The translations under genes and the position numbers were made by a program. From the NCBI GenBank assembly GCA_047611425.1, contig JBLFWJ010000129.1:1-9899 (forward strand): a stretch of DNA of 9,899 bases, read 5' to 3'. A model generated the notes under the pieces. That model had not been told where the DNA came from and ran no database searches. It saw nothing but the letters and a program-made list of their open reading frames with translations. This DNA is from JBLFWJ01 sp047611425 (GTDB lineage Bacteria; Bacteroidota; Bacteroidia; UBA10329). Positions 1-7,012 of the stretch are shown here, piece by piece. Within the stretch, counting starts at the first letter, position 1. Every line of letters begins with the position of its first letter.

Positions 1-1176
1 TCCCTGGCTTTTGTGAACTGTAATTGCCCATGCTAGCTTTACAGGAAATTGATGAAAAGTGCCGACAACATCTTCTACCATTTCCTTCGAACTTTCGTTC
101 ACGGAGTACTTTTTGTTTTCCCACTTTTCTCTTCGGAGAATTAAAGTGCCGGAATCATCCATAAACTCCACTTCAACGTCTTCGTCATCGATTGAAATCA
201 CTTTGGCAATCTTTCCATTGAAGTATTTGCCTTCCTGAGAATCGTTCTTGATGAACATGATCTGTGCATCTTCCTTCAATTCCAAACTCTCGGCAACCGG
301 GAATATTCGCTCTGGAAAATCCTGGTCAACTTCCGCTTGGAAGTAACTAGATTTCCCTTTCAATCTATCCAAAGCTTCACGATTTAGCTTATCCGCAGCA
401 TTATTGTGGGTTGTAATTGTGATGGTACCTTCCTCGGCTTCAGCGTTTTCTTTGTAGTGTTCATTCAACGCATCAATATCAGCCTGAGTCGTAACGTTAT
501 TCCGTAGATTATTAAGAATGGAAATGAAGTCTGAATTCTGCTGACGGAAGATTTTATCAAGCTCGATGTACACGAAACCATTCTCTCGAAGCCCCACAGA
601 TTCAAAGAAATGTGGACTTCGATAGTATTGCGACATCACGTTCCATTCGTGATCCTTTACAACTGGAGGGAGTTGGTAGAGGTCACCAATCATCAAAACT
701 TGAACTCCGCCAAAACGTTGTTGATAGTTGCGTTTGACCGATCGCATTCTATAGTCAATTGCGTCAAGCAAATCTGCACGAAGCATACTTACCTCGTCTA
801 TAATTAACAGATCAATGTTTCTTAAAACTTCTCTACGCTTTGCGTTCAGTGGATGCTTACGTGCAAGGATATGTTCGGTATAAAAGTTCATTCCATCCTG
901 AATCCCTTGCGGGAAATCGCGCCCCGGAATGAATGTGCCAAATGGTAAAAGAAACTGAGAATGAATTGTTACCCCGTTTGCATTGAGCGCGGCAATGCCA
1001 GTAGGAGCAAGGATGACGTGCCGTTTGTGGGTGGATTGACTTAACTCCCGGAGGAATGTCGTTTTACCCGTTCCAGCCTTTCCTGTTAAAAAAATGTGGC
1101 TGTTGGTACTATTGACAAACCGAGCTGCGAGGGCTGCTCGTTCAGTCACTTCTATTTCTTTTGATGATGTTTTCAA
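1..1176 (-). CDS. PIF1/RecD-like superfamily 1 DNA helicase, C-terminus beyond window
   Basis: The visible 392 residues are the N-terminal part of an ATP-dependent DNA helicase of the PIF1/RecD-like group, which unwinds DNA in replication or repair. The motifs appear in family order: Walker A GKAGTGKT at residues 32-39, APTGIAA at about 57-63, Walker B LLIIDEVSM at about 123-131, GDLYQLPPV at 164-172, IFRQ at 209-212, and AWAITVHKSQG at 382-392, which runs into the window edge. Bacteroidota homologues are usually much longer with an accessory C-terminal region; that part is not visible here. There is no ATG in frame after the upstream TAG. Translation probably starts at TTG 1176 or GTG 1149; the GTG would place Walker A about 30 residues in, as in many relatives. 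The gene lies 35 bp downstream of the DCC gene on the same strand, so co-transcription is likely. The family call is secure, the start is not. Confidence 0.9.
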   Translation of the reverse strand, partial: MKTSSKEIEVTERAALAARFVNSTNSHIFLTGKAGTGKTTFLRELSQSTHKRHVILAPTGIAALNANGVTIHSQFLLPFGTFIPGRDFPQGIQDGMNFYTEHILARKHPLNAKRREVLRNIDLLIIDEVSMLRADLLDAIDYRMRSVKRNYQQRFGGVQVLMIGDLYQLPPVVKDHEWNVMSQYYRSPHFFESVGLRENGFVYIELDKIFRQQNSDFISILNNLRNNVTTQADIDALNEHYKENAEAEEGTITITTHNNAADKLNREALDRLKGKSSYFQAEVDQDFPERIFPVAESLELKEDAQIMFIKNDSQEGKYFNGKIAKVISIDDEDVEVEFMDDSGTLILRREKWENKKYSVNESSKEMVEDVVGTFHQFPVKLAWAITVHKSQG

Positions 1177-1211
1177 TTCGAATCTCTAAGCTTCACAAAG
1201 TATGAATTACT

Positions 1212-1634
1212 TCATTCTTCACTTTGAATAAACCGTCCTTTGATTTCAACACTTGGAACCATGCATGAATCTCGTTTTCCGAAAATAGAATAGCGACTCG
1301 CAGCAATTAAATTGTAGAACGGATCTCGTAAAAAAGCAGGGACTAAACTGAGATTGTGAAAAAACCTCAATGGATGGTGCAATTCTTTCAAAATGAACAA
1401 TGCTGCAGTTGATCGATCAAATCTGTTTCCATTTTGGAAATAGATTATTGAGCTTAATTCGTTTCGATTATCTGAGTTCAAAAGACTTTTCGAAAAATCA
1501 GATTGCAACGAAGCAAACTTGAATTTTTTATGAGGATCGTTTTTGATAATGAAGTGTACTGATCGGCTGCACAAATCGCAAACGCCATCAAATAAAATAA
1601 TGTTCGGATATCTTGAGAAGGTTTCTAACTTCAT
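1212..1634 (-). CDS. DCC-family (DUF393, YuxK-like) thiol-disulfide oxidoreductase
   Basis: This 140-residue protein has the DCC family signature close to its N-terminus: a hydrophobic strand, then DGVCDLC (D16, C19, C22). A typical C-terminal block follows, with arginine, FGK and a third cysteine (R114 to C124). Length and layout match the family, which is predicted to have a thioredoxin-like fold and thiol-disulfide exchange activity; the physiological substrate is unknown. It has no signal peptide or membrane segment, so it should be cytoplasmic. The ATG at 1634 leaves about 11 residues before the first core strand, as is usual in the family. It is the first gene of a probable two-gene unit with the helicase and is divergent from the YceI-like lipoprotein, with 18 bp between the start codons. 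No functional link to the helicase is evident. Confidence 0.88.
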   Translation of the reverse strand: MKLETFSRYPNIILFDGVCDLCSRSVHFIIKNDPHKKFKFASLQSDFSKSLLNSDNRNELSSIIYFQNGNRFDRSTAALFILKELHHPLRFFHNLSLVPAFLRDPFYNLIAASRYSIFGKRDSCMVPSVEIKGRFIQSEE

Positions 1635-1652
1635 CGCCCTAAAATAAACACC

Positions 1653-2309
1653 ATGAGATCTATCCTTAACTTTTCTATAGTTGCAACTATTATTTCGCTA
1701 TTAGTCGCTTGTGGCGGGGAACATAGCCATGAAGGAGACCAAATTACACAAGGACAAGGAACCGAATCTGCGAACGATGGGTGTGTTCTTATGTGCATGC
1801 AGGATTCCACTAAATTGACTTGGACTGCATACAAGACTAATGACAAAGTTGCTGTTAGCGGAACTTTCGGTGATCTAGACATTGGAGGGATTCAGAGAGG
1901 GTCAACTATTACAGATCTTTTCTCAAACGTTAGGTTCAAAATGTCTGCAGCATCTGTAAATTCAGGTAATACAGAACGTGATAAAAAAATATCGGAACAC
2001 TTTTTCGGTATTATGATACAAGCAATGCGCATCGATGGTGCTGTGGAGAAGATAGAGGATGATAAGGTTTTAATTTCGATTGTAATGAATGGAGAAACCG
2101 TAAAGCAGGAATTTGATTTGGAGACTGATAATTCTACATTTTGTACTGTATCAGCGGATTTAGATTTAGAAAGGTGGAAAGCAATGGGAAGTGTTAATGC
2201 ACTTAACGAGGCTTGTCATGAGTTACATAAAGGAGCTGATGGCGAAAGCAAAATGTGGAGTGAGGTACACATAGAGCTTGACTTTAAGCTAAATAAGAAG
2301 TGTCCTTAA
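1653..2309 (+). CDS. YceI-like domain lipoprotein
   Basis: This 218-residue exported lipoprotein has a short hydrophobic signal sequence ending in the lipobox LVAC, which makes Cys20 the lipidated residue. A polar linker with GGEHSHEG follows. From about residue 52 the sequence resembles the YceI lipocalin-like fold: LTWTAYK at 55-61, VSGTF near 68-72, then NTERDKKISEHFF at 106-118, comparable to the N-x-x-R-D-x-H/K segment of YceI proteins. YceI barrels bind isoprenoid-type lipids in characterised examples; the ligand here is unknown. Five further cysteines (44, 48, 164, 188, 217), including a CVLMC pair, could form disulfides outside the cytoplasm, which is unusual for a YceI domain. The start is fixed by the signal peptide. 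Its TAA overlaps the stop codon of the convergent cyclase gene. The lipoprotein call is firm, the YceI assignment probable. Confidence 0.8.
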   Translation: MRSILNFSIVATIISLLVACGGEHSHEGDQITQGQGTESANDGCVLMCMQDSTKLTWTAYKTNDKVAVSGTFGDLDIGGIQRGSTITDLFSNVRFKMSAASVNSGNTERDKKISEHFFGIMIQAMRIDGAVEKIEDDKVLISIVMNGETVKQEFDLETDNSTFCTVSADLDLERWKAMGSVNALNEACHELHKGADGESKMWSEVHIELDFKLNKKCP

Positions 2310-5300
2310 TTAGGTTTCTGTACTCTTTTTATCAATAATGCTGATGGCTGGCCATCTTCTAAAAAGCTGGATTTGATTCCGGTGATAAAGTGCATTTCTA
2401 ATTTTCCCTTTCCTTTTGCTTCGATTTTTCCTCGGTTTTCAACGTTGAATACATCTCGAATCAAACCATAAGTTGCGGTTGAGATGTTAATCTTTCCAGG
2501 TTCCGAAGAACTTTCCATTCGGCTGGCGATATTCACTGTATCACCCCAAACATCGTAGGCAAACTTTTTCTCTCCAACTACTCCGGCCATAATCGGTCCG
2601 CTATGAAGTCCGATTCTTATTTCCCAAGGTTTAAGGCCCTGGGCAGTTTTGGCTTCAGCTACTTCTTGTATATATGCTATCATGTCCATGGCTGCTAAGG
2701 CACAGGCCAAGGCGTGGTCGGAACTTGGAGCAGGAATACCACCTGCGCACATGTAACTGTCTCCAATGGTTTTAATTTTTTCAATACCGTACTTGCCACA
2801 GATACGATCAAATGTGGTGAAGTATCTGTCCAATTCACTCACCAATTCTTCAGCAGAAGCTTTGCTGGTAATCTTTGTAAAGTCCTTGAAATCGGTAAAT
2901 AGCACCGTGGCCGAATTGTACTGCCGTGGAGTTGCTCGCCCTTTTAATTGGAGCTCTTCGGCTGTTTCCTTCGGAAGAATATTCAACAAAAGCTCTTCAA
3001 CCTTTCCTTTCTCTTCCTCTAATGCTGCTGTACGGCTGGTTACCATGGCTTCAAGTTCACGTTGATTGGATTGTAAACTTCTTACTCGAACCTGAACCAC
3101 TACCCAAACGAAAAGTCCTACGACCAGGACATACAGTGCAACCATATACCAACTAGTCCAAATTGGGCGATTTACTGTGAAAGAGACATGTTCAACTCCG
3201 CTAATCTCACCCAAGATGTTTCGTGCCCTTACCTGCAATTGAAAATCTCCTGGATTGAGGATAGGAATTTCGAATGTTGAGTTAGAATTCCATGAGCTCC
3301 AATTGTCCCGAATTCCATCAATTCGATATTGAAATTGGGTTGAACCACTTTTCAAGAATTGTGGCGCTGACATGGTAAACTTCACAGAACTTGTATTCGC
3401 TTTTACCTCTAGGTTTCCATCACTGAGTTCATGGTTTCCGTTTGATTCAATTTTCTTCAATTGAACCGTTAATACGCTGGATTCTTTATTCAATGATTGA
3501 CTTGATATTCGATGAATCTCTTTTCCACCTTCAATTACAAAAAGTTCTTTGGCTGGAGTCGAGCTGAATCCCGTCACGTCCTCAAATAGTTTGAGATATA
3601 GGGTTTTCGGGATCAATGCGTCATCTGAGATCACTTTCCATCCAATATGATCCTTGGCCCAAACCGAACCATCGCTTCCAATTTGATACCGATATCGATT
3701 AGACGTTTCAATGCCAGGAATAGAAGCATTCACAACTGAATTCTGATCTAGGATGTAGTGATAGATTCCTTTACTCGCTAAAAAGTGAGGTTTGCCGTAA
3801 AGGTCAACCACTTTAATACGCTCGTTTCCTGAAGATGGAATATCGATCTGAAGAATATCCTTCGTTCCATTATATCGAGAGACAGAGTTTGTCGATCCCA
3901 GCCATAAATCATCATTCATTGCTAAAAGGGAATACCCAACAATTCCATTGCACTTAGAAAGGGCGATTGATCTCCACGAATTATTTGTTCTACTTAATCT
4001 GATAATCTCCGTAGAGGTGGAATAAAATATGGAGTTAGCCTGATCAGAAGTAGCGTCTAGCACGTAGGCTTCCTTGCTGATCCGCTTGGCTTTGCTACCA
4101 GTTATTTCGTAAAGTCCATTGTTTGCAATAGAGAATAATTTGGCTTGATGGCTAAATAGCTTTCGGCATTTTACATTAATTCCCGATACCTTTTTGAATA
4201 AATTTCGTTTCTCAATTTGTGGAGTCGTTAGCTTGGTTGATCCTGATTTAGGGGTTTTTACCAATGGATTTAGAGGCTTGGTTTTCGATTTCATTCCAGG
4301 AATGTTGGCGCCTGGTGGTAGCATGTCCATTCCTCCAGTTTTTCCTGCCGATGGCCTTCCAGCTCCGATTCTTGAATTGGTGGAAACAGTTGGCCGTATC
4401 GTTGGCAAAAGGTTAAGATCCGGTCCGAAGCCCTGAGTTTTTTCCAATTCCATTATTCGTTCAACTTCTTTTCGGTCGCTGGTGGACGTGAGATAGAAGA
4501 GACCAGAACTCGTAGCTACGTAAAGAGTGTTTTCGTGATATGAGGTGGCAAGAAGAATTCCTTCTAAACCTGGATATCCGGAATACGTGGCAATTGGGTC
4601 ATTTAGGTTTACCCGAATCAATTGTGATTCGTATGAAACCCATATTCCACCTTGGTTGTCGCTGCCAATACAGAATACTTCATTGTCTGGAAAACCCGTT
4701 CCGTAGTTTGCACGATGAACGATTTTGGATGTGTAGGCATTCGCAATAACGAACCCACCGGCTAACGTAGAAACCGCCATAAGACTGTCGTCAATCTGAG
4801 TCAGCCCGGAAATGAGGTTAGACTGGCAAAATTTTCCAAGGTCGCCTGTGATTTCAGAAATGAATTGACCTTCGGCACGATACAGTCGATGTTGAAAATC
4901 GCTGAAAACGGAATTTTCTCCGAGGTTAATTCGGAACCGCTGTCGTATGTTTTTTCGAACCGTGTGTTTGGTTAGGCTTGCTGTGCCAGTATTCAAATTA
5001 AAGACCTTGCCGTTTACATCAAAGGCAGCCAAAATTCCATCGGAGTTAAAAGCGCCTTCGGTAGTTTCTCCATCCAAAGAAATCTCTGATGTGACCTTTT
5101 CATCTTGGAGTGAATAAAGAAGGAGTCTATTCGTACTTCGAATCACCATCGATTCTCCAAATCTGAAAAGATCAGAAATTGGATATGCCTCCAGTTCAGG
5201 AATATCAAGCTTCCTCACTTCGTAGAACGAAGTGTCCGAATCAATTAATTCAGCAACACCATTCTCCATTCCTATATAGATGGAACCATTAAGATCATTA

Positions 5301-5542
5301 ACCCAAAGGCAAGTTGGTGTGCTTGGAGTGGGGGTGAGGTTCCAGATCAATCCATCATAACTCAATATCCCAGAAGAAGAACCGAAGATCATCGTTCCAT
5401 CTTCAGCCTGAATAATGGAATTGATTCTTGAATCCGCGATATCGGCAGGAACCGAGACTTCGTTAAAGTAGGGCAGGCCCGACTGCTGAGCAAAACCAAA
5501 ATGGCTCAGGATAACGCTCGCTATGATCAGGAAATTCCTCAT
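2306..5542 (-). CDS. Membrane class III adenylate cyclase with exported beta-propeller/Y_Y_Y sensor region
   Basis: A 1078-residue receptor-type cyclase predicted to convert ATP to cAMP. Residues 1-19 form a signal peptide (cut near FAQ|Q). About 25-690 carry repeated propeller-like strands such as IIQAEDGTMIFGSSSGILSY and GGIWVSYES. About 720-790 form a Y_Y_Y domain (FQYRIDG, then NPGDFQLQVRARN). A membrane helix spans about 797-819, then a basic/heptad coiled coil at 820-855 and the LLLNILP linker common in Bacteroidota cyclases. The catalytic domain covers about 875-1055. It keeps both metal aspartates (D884, D928), the adenine-specifying pair K924 and D997, and N1004 and R1008 for the transition state; guanylate cyclases carry Glu and Cys at the base-specifying sites. 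An atypical Pro/Gly-rich segment lies at about 366-446. The gene is monocistronic, divergent from the BASS transporter and convergent with the lipoprotein. The signal it senses is unknown. Confidence 0.92.
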   Translation of the reverse strand: MRNFLIIASVILSHFGFAQQSGLPYFNEVSVPADIADSRINSIIQAEDGTMIFGSSSGILSYDGLIWNLTPTPSTPTCLWVNDLNGSIYIGMENGVAELIDSDTSFYEVRKLDIPELEAYPISDLFRFGESMVIRSTNRLLLYSLQDEKVTSEISLDGETTEGAFNSDGILAAFDVNGKVFNLNTGTASLTKHTVRKNIRQRFRINLGENSVFSDFQHRLYRAEGQFISEITGDLGKFCQSNLISGLTQIDDSLMAVSTLAGGFVIANAYTSKIVHRANYGTGFPDNEVFCIGSDNQGGIWVSYESQLIRVNLNDPIATYSGYPGLEGILLATSYHENTLYVATSSGLFYLTSTSDRKEVERIMELEKTQGFGPDLNLLPTIRPTVSTNSRIGAGRPSAGKTGGMDMLPPGANIPGMKSKTKPLNPLVKTPKSGSTKLTTPQIEKRNLFKKVSGINVKCRKLFSHQAKLFSIANNGLYEITGSKAKRISKEAYVLDATSDQANSIFYSTSTEIIRLSRTNNSWRSIALSKCNGIVGYSLLAMNDDLWLGSTNSVSRYNGTKDILQIDIPSSGNERIKVVDLYGKPHFLASKGIYHYILDQNSVVNASIPGIETSNRYRYQIGSDGSVWAKDHIGWKVISDDALIPKTLYLKLFEDVTGFSSTPAKELFVIEGGKEIHRISSQSLNKESSVLTVQLKKIESNGNHELSDGNLEVKANTSSVKFTMSAPQFLKSGSTQFQYRIDGIRDNWSSWNSNSTFEIPILNPGDFQLQVRARNILGEISGVEHVSFTVNRPIWTSWYMVALYVLVVGLFVWVVVQVRVRSLQSNQRELEAMVTSRTAALEEEKGKVEELLLNILPKETAEELQLKGRATPRQYNSATVLFTDFKDFTKITSKASAEELVSELDRYFTTFDRICGKYGIEKIKTIGDSYMCAGGIPAPSSDHALACALAAMDMIAYIQEVAEAKTAQGLKPWEIRIGLHSGPIMAGVVGEKKFAYDVWGDTVNIASRMESSSEPGKINISTATYGLIRDVFNVENRGKIEAKGKGKLEMHFITGIKSSFLEDGQPSALLIKRVQKPN
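4205..4447 (-). other. Pro/Gly/Lys/Thr-rich insert inside the cyclase propeller region
   Basis: These bases encode about residues 366-446 of the cyclase. Unlike the flanking beta-strand repeats, the segment is rich in proline, glycine, lysine, threonine and serine (for example GRPSAGKTGG, LPPGANIPG and KPLNPLVKTPKSGSTK) and has no obvious propeller strands. It separates the first group of propeller blades from the second and is probably a disordered exported loop or hinge. The reading frame is continuous through it, so it is not a frameshift scar. Confidence 0.55.
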
Positions 5543-5637
5543 GGCTACGAAAGAAACAATAATAGAGTGATTAAAGGAAGAATGAATTGAACTATTGAAG
5601 ACAGAGTTAAGACAAAATCAACAACTTAGCATCTTAT
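5543..5637. promoter_or_regulatory. Divergent intergenic region between cyclase and BASS transporter
   Basis: This 95-bp AT-rich gap separates the start codons of the leftward cyclase gene and the rightward transporter gene, so promoters for both are expected here or just inside the flanking genes. I searched both strands for the Bacteroidota promoter pair (TTTG near -33 and TAnnTTTG near -7) and found only single-box near-matches, such as TATTATTG on the minus strand, without a correctly spaced partner. The promoter role is inferred from gene orientation only. Confidence 0.35.
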
Positions 5638-6525
5638 ATGGAGGACATTCACATCAACTTCGATCCAGATGATCAAGCGATGCTAAGCATATTGCTCGCA
5701 TTCATCATGTATGGGGTGGCGCTAGATCTTCAATGGGAGAATTTCCGAAAGTCCTTTGCAGCCCCAAAGGCGATGATTATTGGCCTGTTGTCGCAATTTG
5801 TTGTGCTACCAGCACTCACCTTTGTGTTGATATCGGTTTGGCAACCGTTAGCGGGAATTGCTCTAGGATTGATGCTGATGGCGGCTTGTCCAGGCGGAAC
5901 GATCTCCAATTTCTTTAGCTCATTGGCTAAGGCAGATGTCGGCCTTTCTGTATCGATGACAATGGTTGCCACATTCTTGTGTCTGATAATGACGCCTTTC
6001 AATTTCAGTTTTTATTCAAGAATGCATCCCCTTACTCAAGAGCTGGCAAAGGAGGTCAGTCTTGAACCAATCGACCTTTTCAGTACGGTTCTAACCATTT
6101 TGATTATTCCGGTTATCCTTGGCATGATTACCAGAAATCGCTTACCAAAGCTGACTCAGAAAATCGGCAGACCGATCAAACTTGTTAGCATGGTGATTTT
6201 CGTAGGCTTTGTGGCGATGGCGCTTTTCCAGAACCTCGAGACTTTCGCAGAGTATTGGGGAATTGTTGCTGCAGTTGTGGTCGTTCACAACACGATAGCA
6301 ATCGCAATTGGATTAGGTTTGGGGTTTTTGGCTAAACTGCCTGTTCCTCAGCGAAGATCGATCTCGATCGAAACCGGAATTCAAAACTCAGGCCTAGGAC
6401 TGGTTATCTCATTTACATTCTTTCCAGAAATGGGTGAAATGGCTCTTGTTTGTGCCATATGGGGGATTTGGCACATCACCTCAGGTTTTACCTGGGCGTT
6501 TCTATTACGAAGGATTAAAGGCTAA
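5638..6525 (+). CDS. Bile acid:sodium symporter (BASS) family transporter
   Basis: A 295-residue inner-membrane protein of the BASS/SBF family, which couples Na+ entry to uptake of an organic anion. The hydrophobic profile fits 9-10 transmembrane helices, normal for the family, and the length is typical. Both crossover signatures are present: ACPGGTISN at 83-91 and IETGIQNSGLG at 244-254. By motif spacing, S90, N91, S104, T108 and E245 line up with the first sodium site of the bacterial ASBT structures, and Q249 with the second, so sodium coupling looks intact. The substrate cannot be read from sequence; bacterial members move bile acids, pantoate-type acids, other carboxylates or sulfonates. 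The ATG start leaves a short polar N-terminus before the first helix. Its stop codon directly abuts that of the convergent rhodanese gene. Confidence 0.9.
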   Translation: MEDIHINFDPDDQAMLSILLAFIMYGVALDLQWENFRKSFAAPKAMIIGLLSQFVVLPALTFVLISVWQPLAGIALGLMLMAACPGGTISNFFSSLAKADVGLSVSMTMVATFLCLIMTPFNFSFYSRMHPLTQELAKEVSLEPIDLFSTVLTILIIPVILGMITRNRLPKLTQKIGRPIKLVSMVIFVGFVAMALFQNLETFAEYWGIVAAVVVVHNTIAIAIGLGLGFLAKLPVPQRRSISIETGIQNSGLGLVISFTFFPEMGEMALVCAIWGIWHITSGFTWAFLLRRIKG

Positions 6526-6783
6526 TCAAGAGCCAAACTTGGCATTCACTTGTAGCCAACCGCCACCGTTTTCACATTCAATTCCGTTTTGATTGAGGTA
6601 GTCAGATGCTTGACCGCTTCTACCGCCACTAGCACAGCAAAGAACTAAAGGCTTTGGCATCTTCTTAAACTCTTCAACTCTTGCTACTACTTGGTCCAAA
6701 GGAATGTTGACGCTACCTGCTACATTTCCACCCATAAACTCCTCAGGGGTTCGAACATCTACAATCGTTACTTTCTCACTCAT
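6526..6783 (-). CDS. Single-domain rhodanese-like protein
   Basis: An 85-residue stand-alone rhodanese domain, slightly short for the family (about 100 residues). It has the N-terminal signature VDVRTPEEF at 8-16, the GSVNIPL block at 23-29 and the catalytic loop beginning at C50: CASGGRS, which fits the C-x(4)-R loop closing on R55 that carries a persulfide during sulfur transfer. A second cysteine, C49, sits directly before the catalytic one. The C-terminal GGGWLQVN is also typical. There is no signal peptide, so it is predicted to be cytoplasmic. It is transcribed alone, toward the BASS transporter, and the two stop codons touch. Its sulfur donor and acceptor are unknown. A link to the transporter (for example a sulfur compound) would be speculation, because the two are convergent. 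Confidence 0.9.
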   Translation of the reverse strand: MSEKVTIVDVRTPEEFMGGNVAGSVNIPLDQVVARVEEFKKMPKPLVLCCASGGRSGQASDYLNQNGIECENGGGWLQVNAKFGS

Positions 6784-7012
6784 TGACTTTTTGTATTGAC
6801 TTAGTTTGACAAAGGAATGCAGATTTTCTCTTTTCTTGTGGTACAGTTGTCACAGATTCTCCAAATTCATCCAGTCGTTCGATTAAACCATTTTCACAAT
6901 TTCCAATCTACATCATCGTTAAAGACCCGATCACCATATTATATTCACACTCAGATTAACCATTTATCTAGCGGCCAAGGGTTCTTAAAGCTGGATGAAA
7001 AATCTTAGAACC
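6784..7012. promoter_or_regulatory. Intergenic region upstream of rhodanese (-) and lipoprotein (+)
   Basis: This roughly 229-bp AT-rich stretch is the longest gene-free region of the window. It must hold the promoters of the leftward rhodanese gene and the rightward lipoprotein gene. On the minus strand TTCCTTTG (6812-6819) is one mismatch from the Bacteroidota -7 box TAnnTTTG, about 29 bases before the rhodanese ATG, but no matching TTG lies about 19 bp further upstream. TTGAC occurs three times near the rhodanese start (6783, 6796, 6806) with uneven spacing. No hairpin, riboswitch or small RNA is evident. A 63-codon open frame at 6817-7008 is probably chance. Confidence 0.35.

Noticed and set aside
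1653..2309. DCC protein and YceI-like lipoprotein as a redox operon
   Set aside because: They are on opposite strands and in predicted different compartments, so there is adjacency but no evidence of a shared pathway.
4194..4436. 80-codon plus-strand frame opposite the cyclase insert
   Set aside because: It is the antisense shadow of the Pro/Gly-rich cyclase segment; low-complexity coding DNA often leaves the opposite strand open. It has no start context or family match.
6532..6543. Short palindrome GCCAAACTTGGC near the transporter-rhodanese junction, as a terminator
   Set aside because: The stem is only 4-5 bp, has no following T-tract and lies inside the rhodanese coding region.
6783..6810. 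Three TTGAC copies as a regulator-binding array
   Set aside because: The spacing is uneven (13 and 10 bases), the first copy overlaps the start codon region, and a 5-base AT-rich word is expected by chance.
6817..7008. 63-codon plus-strand open frame before the lipoprotein
   Set aside because: The translation is low in recognisable structure, has no ribosome site, lies in a probable promoter region and overlaps the possible 6995 start of the lipoprotein.
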